Assembly (NCBI RefSeq): GCF_003385895.1
Contig: NZ_QRDQ01000007.1
Span: 62,001 to 126,000, forward strand
Length of the DNA: 64,000 bases
Reading direction: 5' to 3'
Origin: Flavobacterium cutihirudinis
Lineage (GTDB): Bacteria > Bacteroidota > Bacteroidia > Flavobacteriales > Flavobacteriaceae
Positions 1 to 7,313 of this stretch are shown here, piece after piece. The notes below the pieces were generated by a model. It saw only the letters and a program-made list of their open reading frames with translations. It had not been told where the DNA came from and did not search any database. Positions within the stretch are counted from its first letter, which is position 1. Each line of letters opens with the position of its first letter. The position numbers and the translations under genes are program-made.

Positions 1-2451
1 CGTTATGGCGTTACGCGCGATAAAATTGCGGAAGTAAAAGCGATTTTGAGCGATGGATCGGAAGTAGTTTTTGGTGAATTGACTTCTGCAGAATTTATCG
101 AGAAAACCAAAGGCGATTCTTTAGAAAATAAAATCTACAAAAGCGTTTACGACGAACTTTCGTTAAAAGAAAATCAGGAAGAAATTATAAAGGAGTTTCC
201 GAAACCGGAAATTCACAGACGAAATACAGGTTATGCGGTTGATATTCTGCTAAAATCAGAAATCTTTGGCGGAACTGAACCAACAATAAACCTCGGAAAA
301 CTACTTTGCGGAAGCGAAGGAACTTTGGCCTTTACAACCGAAATTACTTTAAAAGTTGACGATTTACCGCCGGCGCACAGTATAATGGTTGTTGGGCATT
401 ATCATACGATTCAGGAATCTTTGGAATCTGTTGTGGTGGCGATGAAACATCATTTGTACACTTGCGAAATGATCGACGACACGATTTTAGATTGTACCAA
501 AACGAATCGTGAACATATTAAAAACAGGTTCTTTTTAGTTGGCGAACCTAAAGCGATTATGTTGTTTGAAGTAGCATCGCACACTTTAGAAGATGCCGAA
601 AATCAAGCAAACGCGTTAATTGCCGATTTAGAAAAACACAATTTTGGTTACGCGCTCGTAAAAATTTACGGTCCTGATATTGACAAAGCCAACGAACTGA
701 GAAAAGCCGGTCTCGGACTTTTAGGAAGTATTGTAGGCGACAACAAAGCAGCCGATTCAATTGAAGATACAGCCGTAGAATTAAGCGATTTGCCAGCTTA
801 TATTGCGGAGTTTTCGGCGATGATGTTAAGCCACGGACAGGAAGCGATTTATTATGCTCATGCAGGTGCGGGAGAATTGCATTTGCGTCCGGTTTTGAAT
901 TTGAAGAAAACGGAAGATCTAAAATTATTCAGAACCATTGCGACCGATGTGGCGCATTTGGTGAAAAAATACAGAGGTTCGTTAAGCGGTGAACATGGTG
1001 ACGGAATCGTGCGCGGCGAGTTTATTCCGTTTATGATTGGCGAGAAGAATTATGAATTGCTGAAAAGGATCAAATTAGCGTTTGACCCGAATTCGGTTTT
1101 CAATATCGGAAAGATTGTCAACGCTTTGAAAATGGACGAAAACCATCGTGTAATTTCGGGCAGAGTAGAACCGGATATTAAAACGTTTCAGGATTTCTCA
1201 GATAGTTTAGGGATTTTGCGTGCGGCCGAAAAATGCAACGGTTCTGGCGATTGCCGAAAAATGCCATCAGCAGGCGGAGCAATGTGCCCAAGTTATCGTG
1301 CGACGCGAAATGAAAAAGAAACAACTCGTGCAAGAGCAAACGCTTTGCGCGAATATTTGACATATTCTGAAAAAGAAAACAAATTTGACCAGAAAGAATT
1401 ATACGAAGTTTTTGAGTTGTGTGTGAGCTGTAAAGCCTGTGCCAGCGAATGTCCGAGTAATGTTGACGTTGCGACTCTTAAAGCAGAGTTTTTATACCAA
1501 TACCAAAAAGCAAACGGATTTTCGACCCGAAGCAAGATTTTTGCCAATAACGCCAAATTGAACAAAATGGGAAGCAAATTCCCGTCGATCACGAATTTTA
1601 TTTCGAATCAGTCATTGGTCAAAAAAACAATGGGAATTGCGCCTGAAAGACAAGTTCCGCTTTTAGCGAAAAAGACTTTTAGAAAATGGTATGAAAACAA
1701 CAAACCAAAAAACGCCGATTTTCCAAACGGACAATTGTATTTGTTTGTTGATGAATTCACGAATTATTATGACGTAAATATCGGGATTGATGCTTTTGAA
1801 TTGTTGACGAAATTAGGTTACGAAGTTTTAATCGTAAATCACGAAGAAAGCGGAAGAACGTATCTTTCAAAAGGGTTTTTGGAAGAAGCTAAAAAGATCA
1901 CGGATATCAATGTCAATATTTTCAAAGACTTAATTGCCGCGAAAGCGCCATTAATTGGAATTGAACCTTCGGCGATTTTGACTTTTAGAGATGAATACTT
2001 ACGATTGGCATCGGATAAAGAAAATGCTGAACGTATTTCGCAAAACGCTTTCACCATTGAAGAATTCTTCAAAAAAGAAATTATCGACGGAAAAATAACG
2101 CCAGATTCGTTTTCGGAAGAAACAAAAGAAATCAAAATTCACGGACATTGCCATCAAAAGTCATTAAGTTCTGTTGAAGCGACTTTCGCCATGCTGAATC
2201 TTCCAAAAAATAATACGGTTACGATTTATAATTCGGGTTGCTGCGGAATGGCGGGTTCTTTTGGTTATGAAAAAGAGCATTATAAAGTGAGCATGCAAAT
2301 GGGCGAGGACACACTTTTCCCAAAAGTGCGCAACACTGCCGAAAAAGTGAAAATCGCCGCTGCGGGAACGAGTTGCCGTCATCAAATTTATGATGGAACA
2401 AAACGTGAAGCACAGCATCCGGTTAGTATTTTGAGGAATTGTTTGAAGTAA
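1..2451 (+). CDS. FAD-linked oxidase / Fe-S dehydrogenase, YdiJ-like (5' partial)
   Basis: The reading frame is open from base 1, so the N-terminus lies outside the window; the TTG at 46 is internal and not a start. About 816 residues are visible. The first ~380 carry the rear of an FAD-binding PCMH-type oxidase with its C-terminal cap (SGEHGDGIVRGEF, typical of glycolate/D-lactate oxidases). This is followed by a ferredoxin-like segment with two cysteine clusters (CNGSGDC...MCPSYR and CVSCKACASECPSNV) and a CCG-type heterodisulfide-reductase-like domain (HGHCHQKSL, SGCCGMAGSFGY). This one-chain order matches the YdiJ family, which oxidises D-2-hydroxyacids such as D-2-hydroxyglutarate or D-lactate; the substrate here is inferred only. 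It is probably cytoplasmic or membrane-peripheral, passing electrons from FAD through the 4Fe-4S centres. It stands alone; the next gene is 312 bp away behind a repeat. Confidence 0.88.
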   Translation, partial: RYGVTRDKIAEVKAILSDGSEVVFGELTSAEFIEKTKGDSLENKIYKSVYDELSLKENQEEIIKEFPKPEIHRRNTGYAVDILLKSEIFGGTEPTINLGKLLCGSEGTLAFTTEITLKVDDLPPAHSIMVVGHYHTIQESLESVVVAMKHHLYTCEMIDDTILDCTKTNREHIKNRFFLVGEPKAIMLFEVASHTLEDAENQANALIADLEKHNFGYALVKIYGPDIDKANELRKAGLGLLGSIVGDNKAADSIEDTAVELSDLPAYIAEFSAMMLSHGQEAIYYAHAGAGELHLRPVLNLKKTEDLKLFRTIATDVAHLVKKYRGSLSGEHGDGIVRGEFIPFMIGEKNYELLKRIKLAFDPNSVFNIGKIVNALKMDENHRVISGRVEPDIKTFQDFSDSLGILRAAEKCNGSGDCRKMPSAGGAMCPSYRATRNEKETTRARANALREYLTYSEKENKFDQKELYEVFELCVSCKACASECPSNVDVATLKAEFLYQYQKANGFSTRSKIFANNAKLNKMGSKFPSITNFISNQSLVKKTMGIAPERQVPLLAKKTFRKWYENNKPKNADFPNGQLYLFVDEFTNYYDVNIGIDAFELLTKLGYEVLIVNHEESGRTYLSKGFLEEAKKITDINVNIFKDLIAAKAPLIGIEPSAILTFRDEYLRLASDKENAERISQNAFTIEEFFKKEIIDGKITPDSFSEETKEIKIHGHCHQKSLSSVEATFAMLNLPKNNTVTIYNSGCCGMAGSFGYEKEHYKVSMQMGEDTLFPKVRNTAEKVKIAAAGTSCRHQIYDGTKREAQHPVSILRNCLK

Positions 2452-2763
2452 ATTTTAACCGCAAAGGACGCAAAGAATTACGCAAAAGAACGTAAAGTTT
2501 TTTTGCCTCTCGCAGATTTTGCTGATTGAGCGGATTATCTAAAATTTGCGTAATCTTTTCATTGCAATAAAATCAGCTATATCTGCTAAATCTGCGAGAG
2601 AAAATATAGACACAGATAGAAAAAATAATTCGTGAATTCGTGGCAAAAAAAACATTAGAAAACAAAATCATCTATTATATTTGAAATAAAGATAATTTTT
2701 GCATTATTTGCAAAATAAAACAAAAACAACTGAATTAAATTAATTTATAACAGTAAAACATAT
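2452..2763. repeat. Intergenic with imperfect inverted repeat of the CGCAGATT type
   Basis: No gene is seen in this stretch. It opens with a phrase rich in cgcaaag words. An imperfect inverted repeat follows: CTCTCGCAGATTT near 2507 pairs with AAATCTGCGAGAG ending near 2601, with GCTGAT/ATCAGC also complementary inside. The same vocabulary recurs at about 4776-4854, 12937-13080 and, as a CCACAGATT variant, at 11417-11481 and 47300-47363. The rest is A/T-rich and carries the permease promoter. Confidence 0.6.
2676..2683 (+). promoter_or_regulatory. -7 box TATATTTG of the permease gene
   Basis: This matches the Bacteroidetes TAnnTTTG -7 consensus exactly, about 80 bases before the permease ATG at 2764. 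I see no well-spaced TTG -33 partner, so it is a plausible but unproven promoter. Confidence 0.4.
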
Positions 2764-4698
2764 ATGGCATTATCAAGCTTATTCCGAAAGAAAACAGTAC
2801 AGGATATTCTAAAGCAGGTTGCTCAGAACGAAACAGACGGTCATAATGCATTAGGAAAACATTTGACTACAAGAGATTTAACTGCATTCGGGATAGCGGC
2901 TATTGTTGGGGCAGGAATCTTTAGTACGATTGGAAAAGCCAGTGCAGACGGCGGACCAGCTGTTATTTTCTTATTCTTATTTACCGCTTTGGCTTGTAGT
3001 TTTGCTGCTTTCGCTTACGCTGAATTTGCTTCGATGGTTCCGGTTTCAGGAAGTGCTTATACGTATTCTTATGTTGCTTTTGGAGAATTAATTGCATGGA
3101 TTATTGGTTGGGCATTAATCATGGAATATGCCGTCGGAAATATAACGGTCGCAATATCCTGGAGTGACTATTTTACTGGATTGCTCCAGAGTGGCGGAAT
3201 CCATTTACCACAATGGATTCAGATGGATTATCTAACCGCTTCAAACGGATTTAACGACGCCGAAGCTTTAATGCGTGGCGGAAAATCGTTCGAAAATTTA
3301 AGCGTTGCTTTACAACAAGCACATACAGCCTGGACAACGGCACCAACAATCGGTTCTTTTCATTTTGTAACGGATATTCCGGCTTTGTTTATCATTATTT
3401 TGATTACAGCTTTGGTTTACAGAGGAATGAAAGAATCTCGTAACGCAAGTAACTTAATGGTAGTTGTAAAACTTTGCGTTGTACTTTTGGTTATCGCAGT
3501 CGGCGTATTTTATGTAGATACAGCAAACTGGGATCCGTTTGCTCCAAATGGAGTTGGAGGAGTTTTAAAAGGAGTATCAGCAGTTTTCTTTGCTTATATT
3601 GGTTTTGATGCTATTTCGACAACTGCAGAAGAATGTAAAAACCCACAAAGAGATTTACCACGCGGAATGATGTGGGCGATTATCATTTGCACAATATTAT
3701 ATATTGCCATTGCCTTGGTTTTAACCGGAATGGTAAAATATCACGAATTAAATGTTGGAGATCCTCTTGCGTTTGTTTTCGATAAATTAGACTTAAAATG
3801 GATGTCGGGAATTATTGCTGTAAGTGCAGTAGTGGCAATGGCGAGTGTTTTATTGGTTTTCCAAATGGGGCAACCTCGTATCTGGATGAGTATGAGCCGT
3901 GATGGTTTATTACCAAAGAAATTTTCTACTGTTCACCCAAAATTCAAAACACCATCTTTTGCTACAATTGTAACTGGTTTTGTGGTTGCGGTTCCGGCTT
4001 TGTTTTTGAACTTAACAATGGTAACCGATTTGTGTAGTATCGGGACTTTATTTGCCTTTGTATTGGTTTGCGCGGGAGTTCTGGTTTTACAGAATAAACC
4101 AGATATTCCAAGAGGAAAATTCAAAACGCCTTATGTAAATTCGAAATACATTTTGCCTGTTTTAATGATTGTGGGTCTGTATTATGCTTTTACATTCAAT
4201 AATAAAGCAACAATGGCTTTTATTAATAATGAAGCGCAAATAAACGATGCAACGACTATTATTACGTCTTTAAATAAAGAAGAATCGGCTAAAGTTTTCA
4301 GTTATTTAGAAAGTATTGATGTTCAAAATAAAACTGCTGAAACATCAGATTTAGAACATTTATTAAGTCAATATCAAGACGATGACGCTAAATATGCTGA
4401 AGTTGTAAAAGGTTTACCAATTGATGATTCATTAAAATTTGAATCAGGTTTCAGTTTATTCAAACATAAAATCCCAATGTGGATATTCTTATTCGTTTTG
4501 GTTGGATTAGCGGTTTGGGCATTCAGAAAAAACCTGTCTTTAATTCCGCTTTTAGGATTAATCTGCTGCCTTTACATGATGGCCGAATTAAGCGTTTGGA
4601 ACTGGATTTATTTTACAATCTGGTTGTTAATCGGGTTGTTGATTTACTTTACTTATAGTAGAAAAAATAGTAAACTTAATACTCAAGTTGTGAGTTAA
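2764..4698 (+). CDS. APC-superfamily amino acid permease (CAT-like)
   Basis: This is an inner-membrane amino acid transporter of 644 residues. The N-terminus (LTTRDLTAFGIAAIVGAGIF, then FTALACSFAAFAYAEFASMVPVSGSAY) matches the CAT/YfnA-type cationic amino acid transporters, with many hydrophobic helices and a FFAYIGFDAISTTAEECKNP segment typical of the family's helix 6 region. It is longer than the usual ~460-500 residues. A hydrophilic, probably folded segment of about 90 residues (roughly 485-575, rich in D/E/K/N) sits between late membrane helices, followed by three or four more hydrophobic stretches. It is monocistronic, with a strong terminator 20 bases after the stop. The substrate cannot be read from sequence; amino acids are the family expectation. 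Confidence 0.88.
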   Translation: MALSSLFRKKTVQDILKQVAQNETDGHNALGKHLTTRDLTAFGIAAIVGAGIFSTIGKASADGGPAVIFLFLFTALACSFAAFAYAEFASMVPVSGSAYTYSYVAFGELIAWIIGWALIMEYAVGNITVAISWSDYFTGLLQSGGIHLPQWIQMDYLTASNGFNDAEALMRGGKSFENLSVALQQAHTAWTTAPTIGSFHFVTDIPALFIIILITALVYRGMKESRNASNLMVVVKLCVVLLVIAVGVFYVDTANWDPFAPNGVGGVLKGVSAVFFAYIGFDAISTTAEECKNPQRDLPRGMMWAIIICTILYIAIALVLTGMVKYHELNVGDPLAFVFDKLDLKWMSGIIAVSAVVAMASVLLVFQMGQPRIWMSMSRDGLLPKKFSTVHPKFKTPSFATIVTGFVVAVPALFLNLTMVTDLCSIGTLFAFVLVCAGVLVLQNKPDIPRGKFKTPYVNSKYILPVLMIVGLYYAFTFNNKATMAFINNEAQINDATTIITSLNKEESAKVFSYLESIDVQNKTAETSDLEHLLSQYQDDDAKYAEVVKGLPIDDSLKFESGFSLFKHKIPMWIFLFVLVGLAVWAFRKNLSLIPLLGLICCLYMMAELSVWNWIYFTIWLLIGLLIYFTYSRKNSKLNTQVVS

Positions 4699-4719
4699 AT
4701 GTAAAAAGTTATATGTGAA

Positions 4720-4756
4720 AAGCCGTTCTGAGAATAATTTCAGAACGGCTTTTTTA
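4720..4756 (+). terminator. Rho-independent terminator after the permease
   Basis: A perfect stem, AAGCCGTTCTGA paired with TCAGAACGGCTT around an 8-base loop, is followed by a T run. It lies just after the permease stop. Confidence 0.85.
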
Positions 4757-4770
4757 TGTAAACATCACTT

Positions 4771-4857
4771 AAATTTTCTCGCGCAGATTGTGCAGATTTT
4801 ACGGATTTTTTATAGATACAATAATCAGCATAATCAGCCAAATCTGCGAGAGATAAA
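4771..4857. repeat. Imperfect inverted repeat of the CGCAGATT type
   Basis: TCTCGCGCAGATT near 4778 pairs imperfectly with AATCTGCGAGAGA ending near 4855, with ATCAGC-like words between. It resembles the repeats at 2507-2601 and 12937-13080. Confidence 0.5.
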
Positions 4858-4884
4858 TTTTAGCGAACCTCTGCGAAAACTTCT

Positions 4885-6117
4885 TTACGTCCCGATAGCT
4901 ATCGGGATTGCGGAATTCAAAATTCCAAGCTCAATCATACAAGCTTTCATCATTTCATAAGTACGATCAATATCATTATCCAAACCAATCGAAAAACGAA
5001 TCAAACCATCCGTCAAGCCCATTTCTTTTTGTTCTTCTAACGGAATTTCACTTGAAGTTGAGGTTCCCGGCGCGCTGAAAAGTGTTTTGTAAAAACCTAA
5101 ACTTACTGCCAAATAACCCAAGTTTCTTGCTTGCATTAATTCCATTAATTCATTGGCTTTTTCTAAAGTTCCAACATCAATCGTCAGCATTCCGCCAAAA
5201 CCATATTCCGGATTAATCATCGTTTTGTATAATTCATGACTTGGGTGGCTTTTCAATCCCGGATAAACCGTTTTTAATCCGTCTTTTTCAAATTGATCAG
5301 CTAGAAAATGCGCATTATGACTGTGTTGTTTAATTCGGATATGAAGCGTGCGCAAATTTTTCATCACACTTGCAGAACGCAAACTATCCATTGTTGGTCC
5401 CAAAAGCATGCTCGCTCCGGAATTTACATTTTTCAGCGAATTTATAAATTCTTTTGACGCACAAGTCACACCGCCAACCGTATCGCTGCTTCCGTTAATG
5501 TATTTTGTTAAACTATGAATTACAATATCAGCACCCAATTTTGCAGGAGAAACTGATAAAGGAGAAAACGTATTATCAACAACCAATTTCAAATTATGCC
5601 TTTTCGCGATTTGTGCTAAACCAGCAATATCAGCAACTTCTAATAATGGATTACTTACCGTTTCGCAATACAAAACTTTTGTTTTTGCTGTAATTGCCGC
5701 TTCAACAATATCCAATTTTGTAATGTCAACAAAGCTCGTTTCAATTCCGAATCTTGGTGTAAAGTTTTTTAAGAAAGCATAAGTTCCTCCATAAATGGTT
5801 CGGCTAGAAACAATATGATCGCCCGCGCCGCACAATTGCAATAGAGTAGGCGTAATCGCTCCCATTCCCGAAGCCGAAACATTCGCTGTTTCCGTTTCTT
5901 CCATCGCTGCCAAAGCCTGATCCAAATATAAATTACTTGGCGATGAATGGCGTGAATACAAATAACAGCCTTCCATGTTTCCCTCAAAAGTATCAAACAT
6001 GGTTTTTGCCGAAAGAAAAGTGTAAGTCGAAGAATCAGAAATCGACGGATTCACACCGCCAAATTCACCAAAATATTGCAAATCCTGAATTTTATCTGCT
6101 GGATTGAAGTTTTTCAT
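4885..6117 (-). CDS. Cys/Met metabolism PLP-dependent enzyme, methionine gamma-lyase-like
   Basis: This is a cytoplasmic PLP enzyme of the trans-sulfuration gamma family, 410 residues. Visible hallmarks are the PLP-phosphate YSR of the partner subunit (54-56), Asp181 (VVDNTF) for the pyridine nitrogen, and the Schiff-base lysine Lys205 in HSLTKYINGSSD. Family members act as methionine gamma-lyase, cystathionine gamma-synthase/lyase or O-acetylhomoserine sulfhydrylase. The divergent Lrp-type gene resembles the mdeR-mdeA arrangement described for methionine gamma-lyase in Pseudomonas putida. However, the cysteine typical of methionine gamma-lyases (YGCT) is Gly111 here (YGGT), so the exact reaction is open. 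The last ~9 residues and the stop are encoded by a dispersed CCCGATAGCTATCGGG palindrome, so the native C-terminus was probably shorter or different. Confidence 0.85.
   Translation of the reverse strand: MKNFNPADKIQDLQYFGEFGGVNPSISDSSTYTFLSAKTMFDTFEGNMEGCYLYSRHSSPSNLYLDQALAAMEETETANVSASGMGAITPTLLQLCGAGDHIVSSRTIYGGTYAFLKNFTPRFGIETSFVDITKLDIVEAAITAKTKVLYCETVSNPLLEVADIAGLAQIAKRHNLKLVVDNTFSPLSVSPAKLGADIVIHSLTKYINGSSDTVGGVTCASKEFINSLKNVNSGASMLLGPTMDSLRSASVMKNLRTLHIRIKQHSHNAHFLADQFEKDGLKTVYPGLKSHPSHELYKTMINPEYGFGGMLTIDVGTLEKANELMELMQARNLGYLAVSLGFYKTLFSAPGTSTSSEIPLEEQKEMGLTDGLIRFSIGLDNDIDRTYEMMKACMIELGILNSAIPIAIGT
4889..4925. repeat. CCCGATAG palindrome with conserved flank, inside the 3' end of the PLP gene
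   Basis: TCCCGATAGCTATCGGGA followed by TTGCGGAATTCAAAA. The same palindrome and flank recur at 7141-7176, and the palindrome alone recurs at 6241-6259 as the tip of a larger hairpin. Here it is read as the C-terminal codons of the PLP enzyme. Confidence 0.7.
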
Positions 6118-6139
6118 ATAGATAGTTTTTGTTTGTTTT

Positions 6140-6193
6140 GTTTCAAGTTTCAGGTTTCAAGTTCCAACAACCTGAAACTTGAAACCTGAAACA
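6140..6193. repeat. Inverted repeat TTTCAAGTTTCAGG
   Basis: TTTCAAGTTTCAGGTT pairs with AACCTGAAACTTGAAA across a short spacer. It would form a strong hairpin in the leader of the PLP enzyme transcript (minus strand). Confidence 0.6.
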
Positions 6194-6200
6194 ATTTTTT

Positions 6201-6293
6201 TTAGGAGCTGTTTCCTGCTATCCGCTGTATCTTTTATGGTTCCCGATAGCTATCGGGACCACCATAAAAGGATGCCGCTTCTATCAGGGCTAG
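6201..6293. repeat. Dispersed palindromic element, copy A
   Basis: This is one of five copies in the window. The ends are TTAGGAGC and GGGCTA. The core TATCTTTT/AAAAGGATGCCG stem is capped by ATGGT...ACCAT, and the tip is the CCCGATAGCTATCGGG palindrome. The other copies are at 21017, 30316, 38409 and 61879. Confidence 0.7.
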
Positions 6294-6367
6294 GGCACTC
6301 GTTTTCAAAAGAAATTCTATCCAAAATAAGATCTAATAAGAAAATTAATCAACTATAAAATGTATAA

Positions 6368-6416
6368 TTAGATTTTAAAACTATAAAAATGTATTTATAA
6401 TGATTTTTAATCTAAA
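6368..6416. promoter_or_regulatory. Candidate Lrp-type operator between divergent genes
   Basis: TTAGATTTTAAAA at 6368-6380 is imperfectly inverted as TTTTTAATCTAAA at 6404-6416, in the A/T-rich divergent promoter region of the PLP enzyme and the Lrp-type regulator. Lrp/AsnC proteins bind such degenerate A/T palindromes. This assignment is inference from position and symmetry only. Confidence 0.3.
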
Positions 6417-6473
6417 TTTAAATTAAGAAAACTCAATTGATAGATTTTCTTTCATCTCTTAAAAGCAAGCAAA

Positions 6474-6932
6474 ATGACTCTAGACGCCACAGATAAAAAA
6501 CTTTTGGTTTTACTTCAAACCGACAGCAAAAAAACAACCAAAGAATTATCCTTAAAATTGGATCTTTCTGTTACAGCAGTGTACGAACGAATCAAAAAAT
6601 TAGAAAGAGAAGGAATAATTAAAAACTACGTTGCCTTAGTCGATAAATCCAAAATCGAAAAGGGTTTTGTAGTTTTCTGTCATTTAAAATTGATTCAGCA
6701 CACCAAAGAATTCCTAACCAAATTTGAAAGCGAAGTAATCAAATTAAACGAAGTTTTGGAATGCCATCACGTAAGCGGTGATTATGATTACATTCTGAAA
6801 GTATTAGTAAAAGATATGGAGGCTTATCGTGAATTCTTAGTTACAAAACTTACTTCACTTCAACACATTGGCAGTACGCAAAGTATGTTTATGATTAGCG
6901 AAGTGAAGAATTCAACGGTGATTTCTTTTTAA
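6474..6932 (+). CDS. Lrp/AsnC-family transcriptional regulator
   Basis: This 152-residue DNA-binding regulator has the usual family length. The N-terminal winged helix-turn-helix (DATDKKLLVLLQTDSKKTTK, then LSVTAVYERIKKLEREGII) is followed by a RAM/AsnC ligand-binding domain (VSGDYDYILKVLVKDMEAY) that typically binds an amino acid and drives oligomerisation. It is transcribed away from the Cys/Met PLP enzyme across 356 bp. This suggests it controls that gene in response to methionine or a related amino acid, as MdeR does in P. putida; that function is inferred. No operon partner follows. Confidence 0.9.
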   Translation: MTLDATDKKLLVLLQTDSKKTTKELSLKLDLSVTAVYERIKKLEREGIIKNYVALVDKSKIEKGFVVFCHLKLIQHTKEFLTKFESEVIKLNEVLECHHVSGDYDYILKVLVKDMEAYREFLVTKLTSLQHIGSTQSMFMISEVKNSTVISF

Positions 6933-7313
6933 AAAGGTACAAAGATTCAGAGGAGCAAAGGATCAAAGGTTTTTTCTGTAGAGACGTACTTCAGAGCGTC
7001 TAACGTCCTTTTTGTCATCCTGAGGAACGAAGGATCACACGCGAAACTCTACAAAGATTGGCGATTTTGCATGCCGAGCTTCTAGTGTGATCCTTCGTTC
7101 CTCAGGATGACAAGCTTGCGTATAAACTTTGCGACTCTGCTCCCGATAGTTATCGGGATTGCGAGATTCAAAAAAAACAAAAAAACTTGGTGTCTTTGAG
7201 TCTTCGTGGCAAAAAACTTTCACTAAACTTTCACACAAAAAACATTGAAAATTAAACTTCAAACAAAACTTTATTCCTTAATTTTGTAACCGCTAAAATA
7301 AAAACAAAATACT
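6933..7313. repeat. Intergenic with a perfect 28 bp inverted repeat and a CCCGATAG palindrome
   Basis: No gene is supported here. 7013-7040 (TGTCATCCTGAGGAACGAAG and on) is perfectly inverted at 7085-7112, with a 44-base spacer. At 7141-7176 the CCCGATAGTTATCGGG palindrome appears with the same TTGCG..ATTCAAAA flank as at 4889. Around 6978-7005 a CTGTAGAGACG...GCGTCT phrase resembles a decayed arm of the 128 bp units at 46.6-47.3 kb. Confidence 0.7.
7279..7286 (+). promoter_or_regulatory. -7 box TAATTTTG of lpdA
   Basis: Exact TAnnTTTG match 28 bases before the lpdA ATG. That distance suits a short leader. No well-spaced -33 TTG was found. Confidence 0.5.

Noticed and set aside
4715..4960. 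81-codon plus-strand frame after the permease
   Set aside because: It begins inside a terminator stem, crosses an inverted repeat and overlaps the 3' end of the PLP enzyme gene on the other strand.
6118..6473. SAM or other riboswitch upstream of the Cys/Met PLP enzyme
   Set aside because: The leader consists of dispersed palindromes and A/T-rich operator-like DNA; I saw no conserved SAM riboswitch core.
7035..7262. 75-codon minus-strand frame
   Set aside because: It spans the perfect 28 bp inverted repeat and the CCCGATAG palindrome; it is read-through of repeats.
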